Source: Pyramidobacter sp. YE332 (GTDB lineage Bacteria > Synergistota > Synergistia > Synergistales > Dethiosulfovibrionaceae). From it: a DNA stretch of 64,000 bases. The number at the start of each line of letters is the position of its first letter. Within the stretch, counting starts at the first letter, position 1. The notes beneath the pieces were generated by a model. The model did no database searches and was not told where the DNA came from. It saw only the letters and a program-made list of their open reading frames with translations. The stretch lies in NCBI RefSeq assembly GCF_033060595.1, contig NZ_CP133038.1, positions 2,108,001-2,172,000 of the forward strand, in the 5' to 3' direction. The translations under genes and the position numbers were made by a program. This document shows, one piece after another, positions 8,644 through 17,995 of the stretch.

Positions 8644-9792
8644 ATGAAGATCAGGCCTTTTGCAGTGGAAGAGTGGATGAACGCCTACGAAACCGGCGCC
8701 GCCTACAATATCGCCGAGACCTGCGTAAGCTCAATATCCGTCGACGAGCTGTTCGCACTGACCGGCGCGAACAAACGGGAATTTCTTGACGCGTTCTGCG
8801 CCCGTCGTCTCACCTACGGCGACATCCAGGGCGCGCCGGCCTTCAAAAGGGGCGTCTGCAAACTCTACCGGACCATTGCGCCGGAAGACCTCGTCACCAC
8901 CCATGGAGCCGCCGGCGCCAATCACCATCTTTTTTATTCGCTGATCGAACCCGGCGACCGAGTGGTCACCGTCATGCCCACCTATCAGCAACTCTATTCC
9001 ATTCCCGAAAGCTACGGCGCCGACGTGAAGATCATGCGCCTCAAGCCGGAGAATCGCTATCTGCCCGATCTGGAGGAACTGAAAGGACTCGTCGTCCCCG
9101 GCACGAAGATGATCTGTCTGAACAACCCCAACAATCCCTCCGGCGCGCTGATGAACACGGAGCTGCTCGAACAGATCGCGGCGATCGCCCGCAGCGTCGG
9201 CGCGTGGATCGTCTGCGACGAAGTCTATCGCCACCTGACGCAGACCGACGAGTGGCAAGAGTCGATAGCCGACCTATACGAAAAGGGCATTTCCGTCAGC
9301 AGCATGTCAAAGACTTTCTCCTTGGCGGGCCTTCGTCTCGGCTGGATCGCCACGCGCGACAGGAGCGCGCTCAAGGCCTGCCTCTCGCACCGCGACTACA
9401 ATCTCATCAGCTGCGGCATGTTCGACGAAGCGCTGGCCGCCGTCGCCCTGGCGCACGGCGACGCATTGCTGGCCCGCAACCGCGCCATCGTGCGCGCCAA
9501 TCTCGCCATCCTCGACGAATGGGTCGCCGGGCAGCCGCACGTGCGTTATGTCAAGCCCGTGGCCGGTACGACGGCGCTGCTCCATTACGATCTGGACATG
9601 CCGTCTTATGAGTTCTGCGAGAAAATGTACCGTCAAACCGGCGCCTTCGTCACGCCCGGCGACTGCTTCGCAGAGCCGTACAGCCTGCGCATCGGCTACG
9701 CCTGCGACGCGGCAACGCTGAAGGCCGGGCTCGCGGCGGTAAGCGAGTTTCTCGCTTCGTACGAGGAATCACATTCGACGCCGAGATCGTAA
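8644..9792 (+). CDS. PLP-dependent class I/II aminotransferase
   Basis: This is a 382-residue fold-type I aminotransferase. It has the substrate/PLP loop NNPNNPSG near residue 160, the Asp/Tyr cofactor motif CDEVYRHL near 197, and the Schiff-base Lys223 in SMSKTFSLAG. The Arg-containing C-terminal region (SLRIGYACD) should bind the substrate carboxylate. It resembles capreomycidine-synthase-like and arginine or aspartate-type members; the substrate cannot be read from the sequence. The start has a good ribosome site (GGGAGG). The gene is monocistronic, between a structured leader and a terminator, and divergent from the sensor kinase. Confidence 0.9.
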   Translation: MKIRPFAVEEWMNAYETGAAYNIAETCVSSISVDELFALTGANKREFLDAFCARRLTYGDIQGAPAFKRGVCKLYRTIAPEDLVTTHGAAGANHHLFYSLIEPGDRVVTVMPTYQQLYSIPESYGADVKIMRLKPENRYLPDLEELKGLVVPGTKMICLNNPNNPSGALMNTELLEQIAAIARSVGAWIVCDEVYRHLTQTDEWQESIADLYEKGISVSSMSKTFSLAGLRLGWIATRDRSALKACLSHRDYNLISCGMFDEALAAVALAHGDALLARNRAIVRANLAILDEWVAGQPHVRYVKPVAGTTALLHYDLDMPSYEFCEKMYRQTGAFVTPGDCFAEPYSLRIGYACDAATLKAGLAAVSEFLASYEESHSTPRS

Positions 9793-9908
9793 ATCTACGC
9801 TTCGAATACGGCATCCACACAAGAAACGGCTTCGCTGCGACGCCGCCGTGCGAAACCGGCCGTCGGACCGCCGCAGCGCAAGGATTTCCGCGCCCCGCGC
9901 GCACAGGA

Positions 9909-9946
9909 AAGCGCCGCCGCTCCGTTCGAGAGGAGCGGCGGCGCTT
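9909..9946. terminator. Long hairpin between convergent genes
   Basis: A 15-bp perfect stem (AAGCGCCGCCGCTCC) with an 8-base loop lies between the ends of the aminotransferase and MATE genes. It may terminate both; neither side has a long T-tract. The rest of the gap 9793-10043 shows nothing else recognisable. Confidence 0.6.
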
Positions 9947-10043
9947 CGCAAAGGGACAAAATCTTTACGACGTCGCCCTGAAGAATGCGTTTCGCTGCGG
10001 AGCGCGGCATCGCCAACCATGCGTTTCTATCGACACGTCGTCA

Positions 10044-11396
10044 TCATCGCCGTTCAAGCCTTTTGAAGCGTCCCCGGTAGAAGATCAGCAGCGCCAGCGT
10101 CACGCAGCAGGCGCACACGTCCGCCACGGGATAGCTCAAGAACACGCCGGCGACGCCGAAAAACCGCGGCAGGATCAGCAGCGAGGGGATGAAAAAAATC
10201 ACCTGCCGGCTCAGCGACAAAAACAGCGCCGGCCCCGCGAATCCCAGCGCCTGAAACGTCACCGTGCCGACGATCTGAAAGCCGATGATCGCGAACGTCG
10301 ATTGGAGGATGCGCACGCCCCAGACGGTGAGGCGGATCACCTCGGCGTCGTCGGTGAACGCGCGCACGAAAACGTGCGGAAAGCCGAGCAGGATGATCTC
10401 GCCCGTCACGGTGATGACCGTGGCCGAAAGCAGCGCGATCTCGATAGCCCTGCGGGCGCGGCCGTAAAGTCCCGCGCCGTAACAGTAGCCCACGATCGGC
10501 TGCATGCCCTGGCCGATGCCGAAGATCGGCATCACGGCGATCGACGAGACCTTCATCATGATCGCGTAGGCGGCGATATGCAGCGCCGAACCGTAATGCG
10601 AGATCTGATTCATCAGGATCGTGTTGGCCACCGTCAGCGCCCCCTGGCGCGCGAACTCGGAAACGCCGACGCCGAGGATCTCGGCGTCGATGGCCCAGCG
10701 CAGCGGCATGCGGCTGACGCGCAGGGCGATCAGGCTGCGGCGCCCCGTCAGATAGTAGCGAAGATTCCACAGCAGCGTCACCAGCTGGCCGATCACCGTC
10801 GCCCAGGCCGCCCCCGCCATGCCCATCTTGAAGCCGAAGATGAACAGCGGATCGAGAAAAACGTTCAGCACCGCCGGCAGCACCATCGAGTACATGGCGT
10901 AGCGCGTGTTGCCCTCGGAGCGGATCGTGTTGTTGAAGAGCATCCCCACGATCACCAGCGGATTGCCGAGAAAGACGATGCCGAGATATTGCCGCGCGTA
11001 GTCTGCCACCCGCTCGTCGGCGCCCATCATGGCGATCAGCGAATCGAGGAAGAACAGCCCGGCAGCTAGCGTCGCGAAACCCAGCGCCGTCGACATCACG
11101 AAGCCGTTGCCCAGCGCCCGTTCCGCGTCGTCGTCAAGCCCCGCGCCCAGTTTGCGCGACGACAGCGAAGCCGTGCCCATGGCCACCCACATGGACAACG
11201 CTCCCACGAACAGCTGCAGCGGGAACGCCACCGACGTGGCGGCGATGCCCAGCGGACCGACGCCCCAGCCGATGAAGATCGCGTCGACCACGTTGTACGA
11301 CGCCATGACGAACATACCGATCATGGCCGGCAGAGACATTTTGGCGAGCAGATGCAGCAGCGGCGCCTGCGCCAGCATTTCACGACGATTTTCCAT
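10044..11396 (-). CDS. MATE family efflux transporter
   Basis: This 450-residue protein has about 12 hydrophobic segments and the two-fold repeat of MATE exporters. The N-terminal motif region is LLAKMSLPAMIGMFVMASYNVVDAIF, with a glycine- and proline-rich second half. It should extrude cationic compounds across the inner membrane. I chose the start at 11396 because AGGAAA precedes it; an in-frame start 12 codons upstream has a poorer context. No regulator gene lies beside it. The insertion sequence at 11477 lies about 80 bases upstream of its start and may have displaced or replaced its promoter. Confidence 0.92.
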   Translation of the reverse strand: MENRREMLAQAPLLHLLAKMSLPAMIGMFVMASYNVVDAIFIGWGVGPLGIAATSVAFPLQLFVGALSMWVAMGTASLSSRKLGAGLDDDAERALGNGFVMSTALGFATLAAGLFFLDSLIAMMGADERVADYARQYLGIVFLGNPLVIVGMLFNNTIRSEGNTRYAMYSMVLPAVLNVFLDPLFIFGFKMGMAGAAWATVIGQLVTLLWNLRYYLTGRRSLIALRVSRMPLRWAIDAEILGVGVSEFARQGALTVANTILMNQISHYGSALHIAAYAIMMKVSSIAVMPIFGIGQGMQPIVGYCYGAGLYGRARRAIEIALLSATVITVTGEIILLGFPHVFVRAFTDDAEVIRLTVWGVRILQSTFAIIGFQIVGTVTFQALGFAGPALFLSLSRQVIFFIPSLLILPRFFGVAGVFLSYPVADVCACCVTLALLIFYRGRFKRLERR

Positions 11397-11459
11397 AAGT
11401 TTCCTGCACCTTCCACAAATGTATTGCTTCATGATAACACGATTGTTTTATAAACACTA

Positions 11460-11476
11460 CACGATGCAAATGGAAA
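11460..11476. repeat. Target-site duplication, left copy (17 bp)
   Basis: CACGATGCAAATGGAAA is repeated exactly at 13016-13032, directly abutting both ends of the insertion sequence. Confidence 0.85.
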
Positions 11477-11545
11477 TGTCGTTGTTCAGTGATAAAGTCC
11501 CCCATAACTGTTCCAAGAAAATGTCACTCTGAGATAATACCGTTC

Positions 11546-12900
11546 ATGAAACAGGAGCGAATGACATTGTCACAAAAGGAACTGGATCGTATCAGGATTA
11601 TCGGAGCGCTTGTCGAGGGACGCATGACGAACAGGGAGGCGGCGGAGAAGCTGGGGCTCTGTCAACGGCAAATCATCAGGATCAAAAAGAGGTTCGTCGT
11701 TCAAGGGGCGGCGGGGCTTGTTCACGGCAACCGCGGCAGAACGTCTCGGCGCAGGATCGGAGATGAGGTTCGGGAGTCGGTGCTGAAGGCGTATGAGGAG
11801 GTCTATTACGATTTCAACTTCTCTCACTTTGCGGAATGCCTGAACGAACGAGAGGGGATCGGGATCAGTCGTTCGAGTGTCGTCCGCATTCTGAAGGACG
11901 AGGGGATCAGGAGCAAGAAGAGTGCGCGGCGGCGGCCGAAGCTTCACCGTTCCCGACCGCGGAAGGTGGCCGCGGGGATGTTGTGGCAGACTGACGCCAC
12001 GTCGTTTGAATGGTTTGGCAGGGGGAACGGGCGTGCGACGCTGCACGCTTATATTGACGATGCGACGGGGATCGTGACTGGCGCCTGTTTCACTGAGAAC
12101 GAATGTATGGCGGGCTATGTCGCCGCGCTGGGGATGGGGATCGAGGGGTATGGGCTGCCGATGGCGATTTACAGCGACCGGCATACGATTTTCCGCTCTC
12201 CAAAGGCACGGGCGCAGGATGATGAGGATCGGATCGAAGGGAATGAAGAAAATGAAGGGAATGAGGCGGGGAAGGGGGAGCCGTTAAGTTGTTTCGGACG
12301 GGGGCTGAAGGATCTTGGGATCGGGCAGATCTTTGCCTTGACGCCGGAGGCGAAGGGGCGTGTCGAACGTCTTTGGAACACGATGCAGGACAGGCTGCCG
12401 GGGAGCTGAGGCTGCTTGGCGTCTCGGATATCACGGCGGCCAACGAGGTTTTGCCCAAGCTCATCGCCAGGCACAATCGGAAGTTTGCCGTCACTCCGGC
12501 TGAGGGAGAGGACGTTTATGTGAAGCCGGAAGGAAAAGTCGATTTGGATTTTCTCTTTGCGCGTCGCGAATCTCGCAGGACGGATCACGGCGGCATGATT
12601 TCCTACGGAGGTCGTCGGTACGTTCCGGCGGCGGACGATTGCCTCGGGATGGCCAAAACGACGGTTGAGGTGCGTGAAACGTCGACCGGGCGGATCTGGG
12701 GTGTTTCCAAGGGCAGACGGATCGAGATGAAGGAGGTTGAAAGTCAAAAACGAGTCGACTCCGATGAGGCATCGGCAAAGAAACGGAAAAGCGGGCTTGT
12801 GAAAGCGCACAAGCCCGCTCCGGACCACCCATGGCGGCGTGGCGTCGTCAAAAGGCAGGGATATCATAGCACATGTCGGGATAAATGTACGTTCGCGTAG
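11546..12900 (+). pseudogene. IS1202/ISNCY family transposase, frameshifted
   Basis: An N-terminal helix-turn-helix (MTNREAAEKLGLCQRQIIRIKKR) is followed by an rve-type DDE core: Asp150 in WQTDATSFEW, Asp211 in IYSDRHT, Glu274 in KGRVERLW. Near 12398 (CCGGGGAG) the frame must slip back one base to continue as GELRLLGVSDITAANEVL. With one base restored the protein is about 451 residues, the usual size for this family. The break lies in a four-G run, so a sequencing error, true decay or regulated slippage are all possible. The last residues read through a terminator-like hairpin and may not be native. Confidence 0.85.
12790..12819 (+). terminator. Hairpin inside the 3' end of the transposase gene
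   Basis: A perfect 12-bp stem (AGCGGGCTTGTG) with a 6-base loop lies within the annotated 3' coding end. No T-run follows. It may block read-through from the element. Confidence 0.5.
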
Positions 12901-13015
12901 ACGTTGTTATGGCGGCACGATGGGGAGTTCTTTCAGATGTCTTGCTGTGATGGGAGTGTGAGGGGATGACTTTTTCAATGAGCAGTTATGGTGACTTTTT
13001 TACTGGCTATTGACA

Positions 13016-13032
13016 CACGATGCAAATGGAAA
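13016..13032. repeat. Target-site duplication, right copy (17 bp)
   Basis: Exact copy of the 17-bp sequence at 11460-11476, abutting the right end of the IS1202-like element. Confidence 0.85.
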
Positions 13033-13077
13033 CGCTCCGTTCCTTTTCCGCGCGGAAACGTCCCTTTTCTAAGCCTG

Positions 13078-13086
13078 TGCTATAAT
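13078..13086 (+). promoter_or_regulatory. Extended -10 promoter of the AsmA-like gene
   Basis: TGCTATAAT is a perfect extended -10 element, 90 bases upstream of the AsmA-like start. No convincing -35 is present, as is common for extended -10 promoters. Confidence 0.6.
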
Positions 13087-13175
13087 GAGTCCGGCACAAG
13101 AATGCCGGCACAAAATCGCGAAGCGTACCATCATTGCCGTTGTGAAAACGACAGAATAGAGGAGGCTAAATCCCA

Positions 13176-15947
13176 ATGAAAAAATTTTTCATAGGCATTG
13201 CGGTCCTGCTTGCGGCGGCCGTCGTCGCCGTCTGCACGCTGGACGTCGGCACAGGCTGGATCGCTCAAAAAGGCGCCGAATACGTGGCCAACACCTATAA
13301 TCTGGGCGTGTCCATCGGCGGCGCCAAAGGTAATCCCGTCAAAGGCTACACCTTCAACGACATCGAACTGACGCGCGACGGTACATCGCTGATCAAAGCC
13401 GGCAAAATTTTCGTCGACCCGGCGCTGCTCAAGCTGATCACCGGTAACGTGGCGCTCGACTGGGTGGAACTGGGCGACATCAAGAGCACCATTCCCCACC
13501 TGCTCCAGCTGGCCGAAATCTTCACCGGCCAGAAAGTCACGCTGCCCAGCGCCGTTCCGCTCAACGACCTCCAGCTCAATTCAGTCGGCGGTACGCTGGA
13601 CGGCAGCGAGGCCGAGGCGGCCTTCGACATCACCCTCAACGGTCTGCCCCTGAAGGGCAGTTTCAAAGTCAGCATGGCCCCCGGCCTGACGATCAGCAAG
13701 GGAGACATCAAAACCGCCGGCGGCACGATCAGCGTCAGCGGCGGCGTAGCGCCGGCGCTGAATCTCAAGGCCGCTGCCGACAAGGTGCAGATCGGCGATC
13801 TGGCGGCCCTCGTTCCCCAGCTGGAAAGTTTCCTCGTCAAAGGTTTGGTCACCGCTGACATGACCGTCACAGGCGAGCCGGACAATCCCGCCGTAGCGGG
13901 GACTGTCAGCTTCGAGGACGGTTCCGCCATGGGCTTCCCCGTTTCGGCCAACACCACGGTCGCGATGAAAGACCTGAAAGTCAATCTCAAGCCTCTGACC
14001 GTCAATGCCATCGGCATTCCCACCAAAGGCGACGTGTTCGCCGACCTCGGCGGCAAAACGCCTTCCATCAAAGTGAACATGAACACCGACGGCCCCGTCA
14101 CCGCCGAAACTCTGCGCAAGAATCTGCCCTCGCTGCCCGCTGAACTGAGCGGACAGGTCAACGCCGTCAACGTCGCGGTCGAAGGACCGGTGAACGCCCT
14201 CAAGGGCAGCGCCCAAATCAAAGCCGACAAACTTACGCTCGGCGGCGCCAGCGTCACCGACACACTTTTCAAGGCCGCGTTCAACAGCAAAGGGCTGATC
14301 ACCGTCTCCGGCGGCTCCAACCTCGCCGGCAATCCCGCCACGCTCAAAGGAACGGTCAACGCCGGCGGCAAGGAAGTGGCGGCCGACGTGGCTTTCAGCG
14401 TCAAGGACTTCGACCTCGCCATGCTGCCCAAGATCGTGCCTTCGGCGCCGGCGAACATCAAGGGCAAAGTGAACGCCGCCTTCACCGTCAAGGGCAAGGG
14501 CAGCGCCATCACCGCCGGCGGCAAGATCGACTCGCCGCGCGTCTCGCTCAACAACATGAACATCGACAAGGTCAACGTGCCCGTCGCCTTCCAGGGCAGC
14601 ACGGTGACGTTCAAAAACGCCTCGCTGGTCTTTATGGAACTGCCCGTCACCAAGGTCAACGGCTCCATCACCATGGGCAGCGACAATCTGGCCTTCAAGG
14701 AAATGTCCGCGGTCGTCGCCAACGGAACGATCAAGATGGACTCGGTGCTGAAATTCGGCAAAAATCTGAACGGCACCTACGATCTGAAACTGAACGGCAT
14801 CGACCTCGGCAACGTGATGAACACGTTCGGCGCCGCCTCGCTGGGCGCTTCCGGCAAACTCAGCGGCGGCCTCAAGGGCGAGCTTTCCGACACGGACATC
14901 ACCGGCGACGGTTCGCTTTCCATCCCCGTCTTCTCGCTTACGGGGCTCAAGTTCGAACAGATCAGATCCTCCCTCAAGCTCTCCAAAATGGTGGCCTCGC
15001 TGCCCGATTTCTCCTCCAAATTCGCCGGCGGAACGATCGACGGCAATGCGAGCATGGACATCAACAAGATGACTTACGAGCTCGGCGCCAGCCTGAAGGG
15101 CAGCCAGCTCAAGACCATCATCGACCAGATGGCGCCCGCGCTCGGCGGCGGACTGACCGGCACGCTGACCGGCGAATACAAGGCCGCCGGCAAGCTCAGC
15201 CCCTTCACGCTCGACGGCGAAGGTTCCGTCTCCTCGGCGGGCGGCAGGATGTACGGCTTCAAGCAGTATCAGTCCATCGTCAACGCCGTCGCCGCGCTGC
15301 ACGGCAACAAGGGCATCGCCTACGCCAACGCCAGGATCCCCTTTTCCAACGACATCGAAAAGCTGACGCTCAAGGACGGCACCGTCATCAACGCCGAAAA
15401 GGGCGACGGCATTTATCAGTACATCAAAGCCAACGGTACCTTCGCCTACGCCGGCAATCTGGACATCAACGTCGACGGCTCCATCAACGCCATGCTCGTG
15501 AACACGGCAGCTTCGACCCTGAGCGGCGCGATGGCGGCCGGCGGCGCGGCGGCCCTGTTGACCGGCGGAGCCGGCGGCATCGCCGGACTGATCGGCGGCG
15601 GTATCGCCGGCGCCAGCAAGAGCTGGGGCGTCAACGACTTCCGCAACCTGACCTTCCACGTCGGCGGCACCATTGACGACCCCAAGATCGGCAGTTTCAA
15701 AGTCAACGGCAAGACCTGGGACGCCAAGGAAGCCCAGCAGGAAAACGCCAAAGTCACCAACGTCAAGGACCAGGCCAAGAACGCCGTTGAAAAGGCCAAA
15801 GAAGACGCCGTGAACAAGCTCACCGAGAAACTCACCGGCAAGAGCGGCGCCGAAAGCGGATCCGGCAAAAACAGCGTCAGAGACCAGCTCAACGATGCGC
15901 TCAACAAAGAGCTCGAAAAAGGGTTGAACAGCCTTTTCGGTAAATAA
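13176..15947 (+). CDS. AsmA/TamB-like envelope protein, 923 residues
   Basis: A short cytoplasmic N-terminus and a single membrane anchor (FFIGIAVLLAAAVVAVCTL) precede a very long periplasmic region. This region is built of repetitive beta-rich segments with recurring KG..N, GxVxxDPA and FxxAS...VNGSI patterns, as in AsmA/TamB/DUF748 proteins. A Gly/Ala-rich segment (AAGGAAALLTGGAGG) occurs near residue 790, and the last 70 residues are charged helices (NAVEKAKEDAVNKLTEKL). Proteins of this superfamily bridge the envelope and are implicated in lipid transport or outer-membrane assembly. The ribosome site GAGGAGG supports the start. The gene is monocistronic. Confidence 0.8.
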   Translation: MKKFFIGIAVLLAAAVVAVCTLDVGTGWIAQKGAEYVANTYNLGVSIGGAKGNPVKGYTFNDIELTRDGTSLIKAGKIFVDPALLKLITGNVALDWVELGDIKSTIPHLLQLAEIFTGQKVTLPSAVPLNDLQLNSVGGTLDGSEAEAAFDITLNGLPLKGSFKVSMAPGLTISKGDIKTAGGTISVSGGVAPALNLKAAADKVQIGDLAALVPQLESFLVKGLVTADMTVTGEPDNPAVAGTVSFEDGSAMGFPVSANTTVAMKDLKVNLKPLTVNAIGIPTKGDVFADLGGKTPSIKVNMNTDGPVTAETLRKNLPSLPAELSGQVNAVNVAVEGPVNALKGSAQIKADKLTLGGASVTDTLFKAAFNSKGLITVSGGSNLAGNPATLKGTVNAGGKEVAADVAFSVKDFDLAMLPKIVPSAPANIKGKVNAAFTVKGKGSAITAGGKIDSPRVSLNNMNIDKVNVPVAFQGSTVTFKNASLVFMELPVTKVNGSITMGSDNLAFKEMSAVVANGTIKMDSVLKFGKNLNGTYDLKLNGIDLGNVMNTFGAASLGASGKLSGGLKGELSDTDITGDGSLSIPVFSLTGLKFEQIRSSLKLSKMVASLPDFSSKFAGGTIDGNASMDINKMTYELGASLKGSQLKTIIDQMAPALGGGLTGTLTGEYKAAGKLSPFTLDGEGSVSSAGGRMYGFKQYQSIVNAVAALHGNKGIAYANARIPFSNDIEKLTLKDGTVINAEKGDGIYQYIKANGTFAYAGNLDINVDGSINAMLVNTAASTLSGAMAAGGAAALLTGGAGGIAGLIGGGIAGASKSWGVNDFRNLTFHVGGTIDDPKIGSFKVNGKTWDAKEAQQENAKVTNVKDQAKNAVEKAKEDAVNKLTEKLTGKSGAESGSGKNSVRDQLNDALNKELEKGLNSLFGK

Positions 15948-15973
15948 GAGGCGGACGCCCGCGGAATAAAAAG

Positions 15974-16037
15974 CGGCAGTCATAGAACATGGGCGGCGGA
16001 TTCACATGAATCCGCCGCCCATGTTCTATGACTGCCG
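15974..16037. repeat. Perfect 31-bp inverted repeat
   Basis: Two perfectly complementary 31-base arms (15974-16004 and 16007-16037) are separated by only 2 bases. It lies 26 bases after the AsmA-like stop, preceded by AAAAAG but not followed by a T-run. It probably ends the AsmA transcript, but the stem is far longer than an intrinsic terminator requires. Confidence 0.85.
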
Positions 16038-16175
16038 TGACGAGCTTCTTTTCTTTTCGAAAAATTGTCGGCAAATAAAGCTGAGAAAAAGTATTTTATC
16101 TGTGTGACAGTTCTGCAACAAACATTTTAATGTAAAAGCAACCCTCATTATCACACCGATTACTATGTTTTATTG

Positions 16176-16204
16176 TTGAATTTTGTATCCATAAAAATTA
16201 TGAT
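16176..16204 (+). promoter_or_regulatory. Promoter of the peptide ABC transporter operon
   Basis: TTGAAT (16176-16181), a 17-base spacer and TATGAT (16199-16204) form a good sigma-70-type promoter in AT-rich DNA, 44 bases upstream of the binding-protein start. Confidence 0.7.
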
Positions 16205-16248
16205 TCAGATGGTTCTTAAAAACTTATCTTTAACAGGAGGAAAATACC

Positions 16249-17859
16249 GTGAAGAAAAGTATTTTGTGGTGTGCGCTGGCCGCTCTGGCACTGGGAGCCT
16301 CGGCAGCCTGCGCGGCGGGCCCGCGGGACGTGACGATCGGCCTGACGGGCGACGCTTATTCGTTTTATCCCTATTCGCTGAACGAAGACCTCAACAACGC
16401 CATCATGGAGCACGTCTTCGAGCCGCTCGTGACCCTTGACCGGGAGATCAAACCGCAGCCGCTTCTGGCCGAGAGCTGGGAAACCAACGAAGACGCTTCG
16501 ATCTGGACGTTCCATCTGCGCAAGGGCGTCACGTTCCACAACGGCAGCGCCTTCAACGCCGACGACGTCCTGTTCTCGTTCGAGCGCGCCAACACGGCCG
16601 GCAAGTCGGCCTTCATTTACGCGTTCGCCACCATCGACAAGAGCGAGAAGATCGACGATTACACCGTCAAAATCACCTGCAAGGCGCCCAACGTGCTGCT
16701 GCTGGCCCACGTCAAGGACGTGGTGATCCTCGACAAGGAGACCTACGAGGCCCACGACGACGATTACAACGCCAACCACCCCGTCGGCACCGGCAAGTAC
16801 GCGCTGGCCGAGCACGTGCGCGGCGACCGCATCGTCTTCAAGCGCAACGAAACTTATTGGGGCGACAAACCCGAGGCCGAGAACGTCGTCTACAAGCCGA
16901 TCACCAACCCCGGCACCCGCACCGCCAACATGATGTCCGGCGCCGTCGACATGATCGTCGACGTGCCGGTGCGCGACGTGGCCATGATCGAGCGCAACAA
17001 AAACATCAGCATCGTCAAGATGCCCAGCCTGCGCGTCATCTACCTCAATCCGTCCTGCGTGGAAAACCCCAGCAAGGATTCCAAGTTCCCGCTGGTTTCG
17101 CCCACGGGCAGAAACCCGATGGCCGACAAGCGCGTCCGCGCCGCCATGTACCACGCCATCAACGAGGACGAGATCGTCGCCAAGGTCATGAACGGCTTTG
17201 CCCTCCCCGCCGCGACCTACTGCCCCGAGGGCTACAACGGCTACAATCCCGAGATCAAGCGCCTTGCCTACGATCCTCAGCTGGCTGAAAAGCTGCTCGA
17301 CGAGGCGGGCTATCCCCGCCAGGCCGACGGCACGCGCTTCCAGGTGACGCTCGACGCATCCAACGACCGCTACATCAACGACGGCGCCATCGCCACGGCC
17401 TGCGCCTCATACCTCGAAAAGGTCGGCATCAAGGTCGTCCCCAATCTGATGTCGCGCAACATTTTCTTCTCCTACATCGGCGCGGTCAATCGGTCGGGAG
17501 ACAACACGCATCTGTGCCAGACCGGCTGGGCCGACTCCGGCGGCGAGGGAGCGCTGATCGCCCTCGACATGATCTACTCGATGAAGCCCGGCGAGTACGT
17601 CAAGCAGGGCTGGGGCGGCGTCAACCGCGGTTATTACAGTAACGCCGAGGTGGACAAACTGATCGAGGAAGCGATGGCGACCGTCGACGCCGCCAAACGC
17701 GATCAGATCATGCGGCAGGCGTGGAAGCTGGCCGCCGACGACGTGGCCTACATCCCGCTGCACTTCCAGATGGACGTGTACGCCGTCGGGCCGCGCATCG
17801 ATTACGCGCCGCGCTACAACAAATACGTGTACGCGTGGGACGTCACGTTCAAAAAATAA
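16249..17859 (+). CDS. Peptide/nickel-type ABC transporter substrate-binding protein (SBP_bac_5)
   Basis: This 536-residue protein has a signal peptide ([22 protein letters not shown]). The mature part has the family-5 binding-protein hallmarks: [34 protein letters not shown], and the [13 protein letters not shown] signature near residue 110. It binds oligo- or dipeptides in the periplasm and delivers them to the permeases encoded next. The operon runs binding protein, two permeases, two ATPases, then a secreted dipeptidase. The ribosome site AGGAGG is strong. A hairpin after this gene should make its transcript more abundant than the permease part. Confidence 0.95.
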   Translation: MKKSILWCALAALALGASAACAAGPRDVTIGLTGDAYSFYPYSLNEDLNNAIMEHVFEPLVTLDREIKPQPLLAESWETNEDASIWTFHLRKGVTFHNGSAFNADDVLFSFERANTAGKSAFIYAFATIDKSEKIDDYTVKITCKAPNVLLLAHVKDVVILDKETYEAHDDDYNANHPVGTGKYALAEHVRGDRIVFKRNETYWGDKPEAENVVYKPITNPGTRTANMMSGAVDMIVDVPVRDVAMIERNKNISIVKMPSLRVIYLNPSCVENPSKDSKFPLVSPTGRNPMADKRVRAAMYHAINEDEIVAKVMNGFALPAATYCPEGYNGYNPEIKRLAYDPQLAEKLLDEAGYPRQADGTRFQVTLDASNDRYINDGAIATACASYLEKVGIKVVPNLMSRNIFFSYIGAVNRSGDNTHLCQTGWADSGGEGALIALDMIYSMKPGEYVKQGWGGVNRGYYSNAEVDKLIEEAMATVDAAKRDQIMRQAWKLAADDVAYIPLHFQMDVYAVGPRIDYAPRYNKYVYAWDVTFKK

Positions 17860-17889
17860 TTTCCCGGTTCCCGAAAGACACCCATAATG

Positions 17890-17923
17890 CAGACGGTTCT
17901 TTTCACGCGAAAAGAACCGTCTG
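17890..17923 (+). terminator. Partial terminator after the binding-protein gene
   Basis: A 14-bp perfect stem (CAGACGGTTCTTTT) with a 6-base loop is followed by TCTTTG. Located inside the operon, it likely attenuates transcription after the binding-protein gene. Confidence 0.7.
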
Positions 17924-17995
17924 TCTTTGATGAAAGTCTTTTTCCGTCCTTTTCGCTCCGGAATAGACTGCTTTTCCGCGGAGGTGACCTTTAAG

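Larger units (their letters stand above)
11477..13015 (+). mobile_element. IS1202/ISNCY-type insertion sequence, about 1539 bp
   Basis: The ends are imperfect inverted repeats of about 50 bases. Both begin TGTC and share CAGT, AAAGTC and CCATAACTG at matching positions (left from 11477, right from 13015 inward). A 17-bp exact direct repeat flanks the element. Long target duplications are known for the IS1202 group, to which the transposase also belongs. The duplication is still perfect, so the insertion is fairly recent, although the transposase frame is broken. Confidence 0.85.

Noticed and set aside
13581-15983. An 800-codon open frame opposite the AsmA-like gene
   Set aside because: High third-position GC keeps antisense frames open. 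It has no ribosome site, its product is a low-complexity Ala/Gly/Val/Asp-rich shadow, and the plus-strand protein has a signal anchor and family features.
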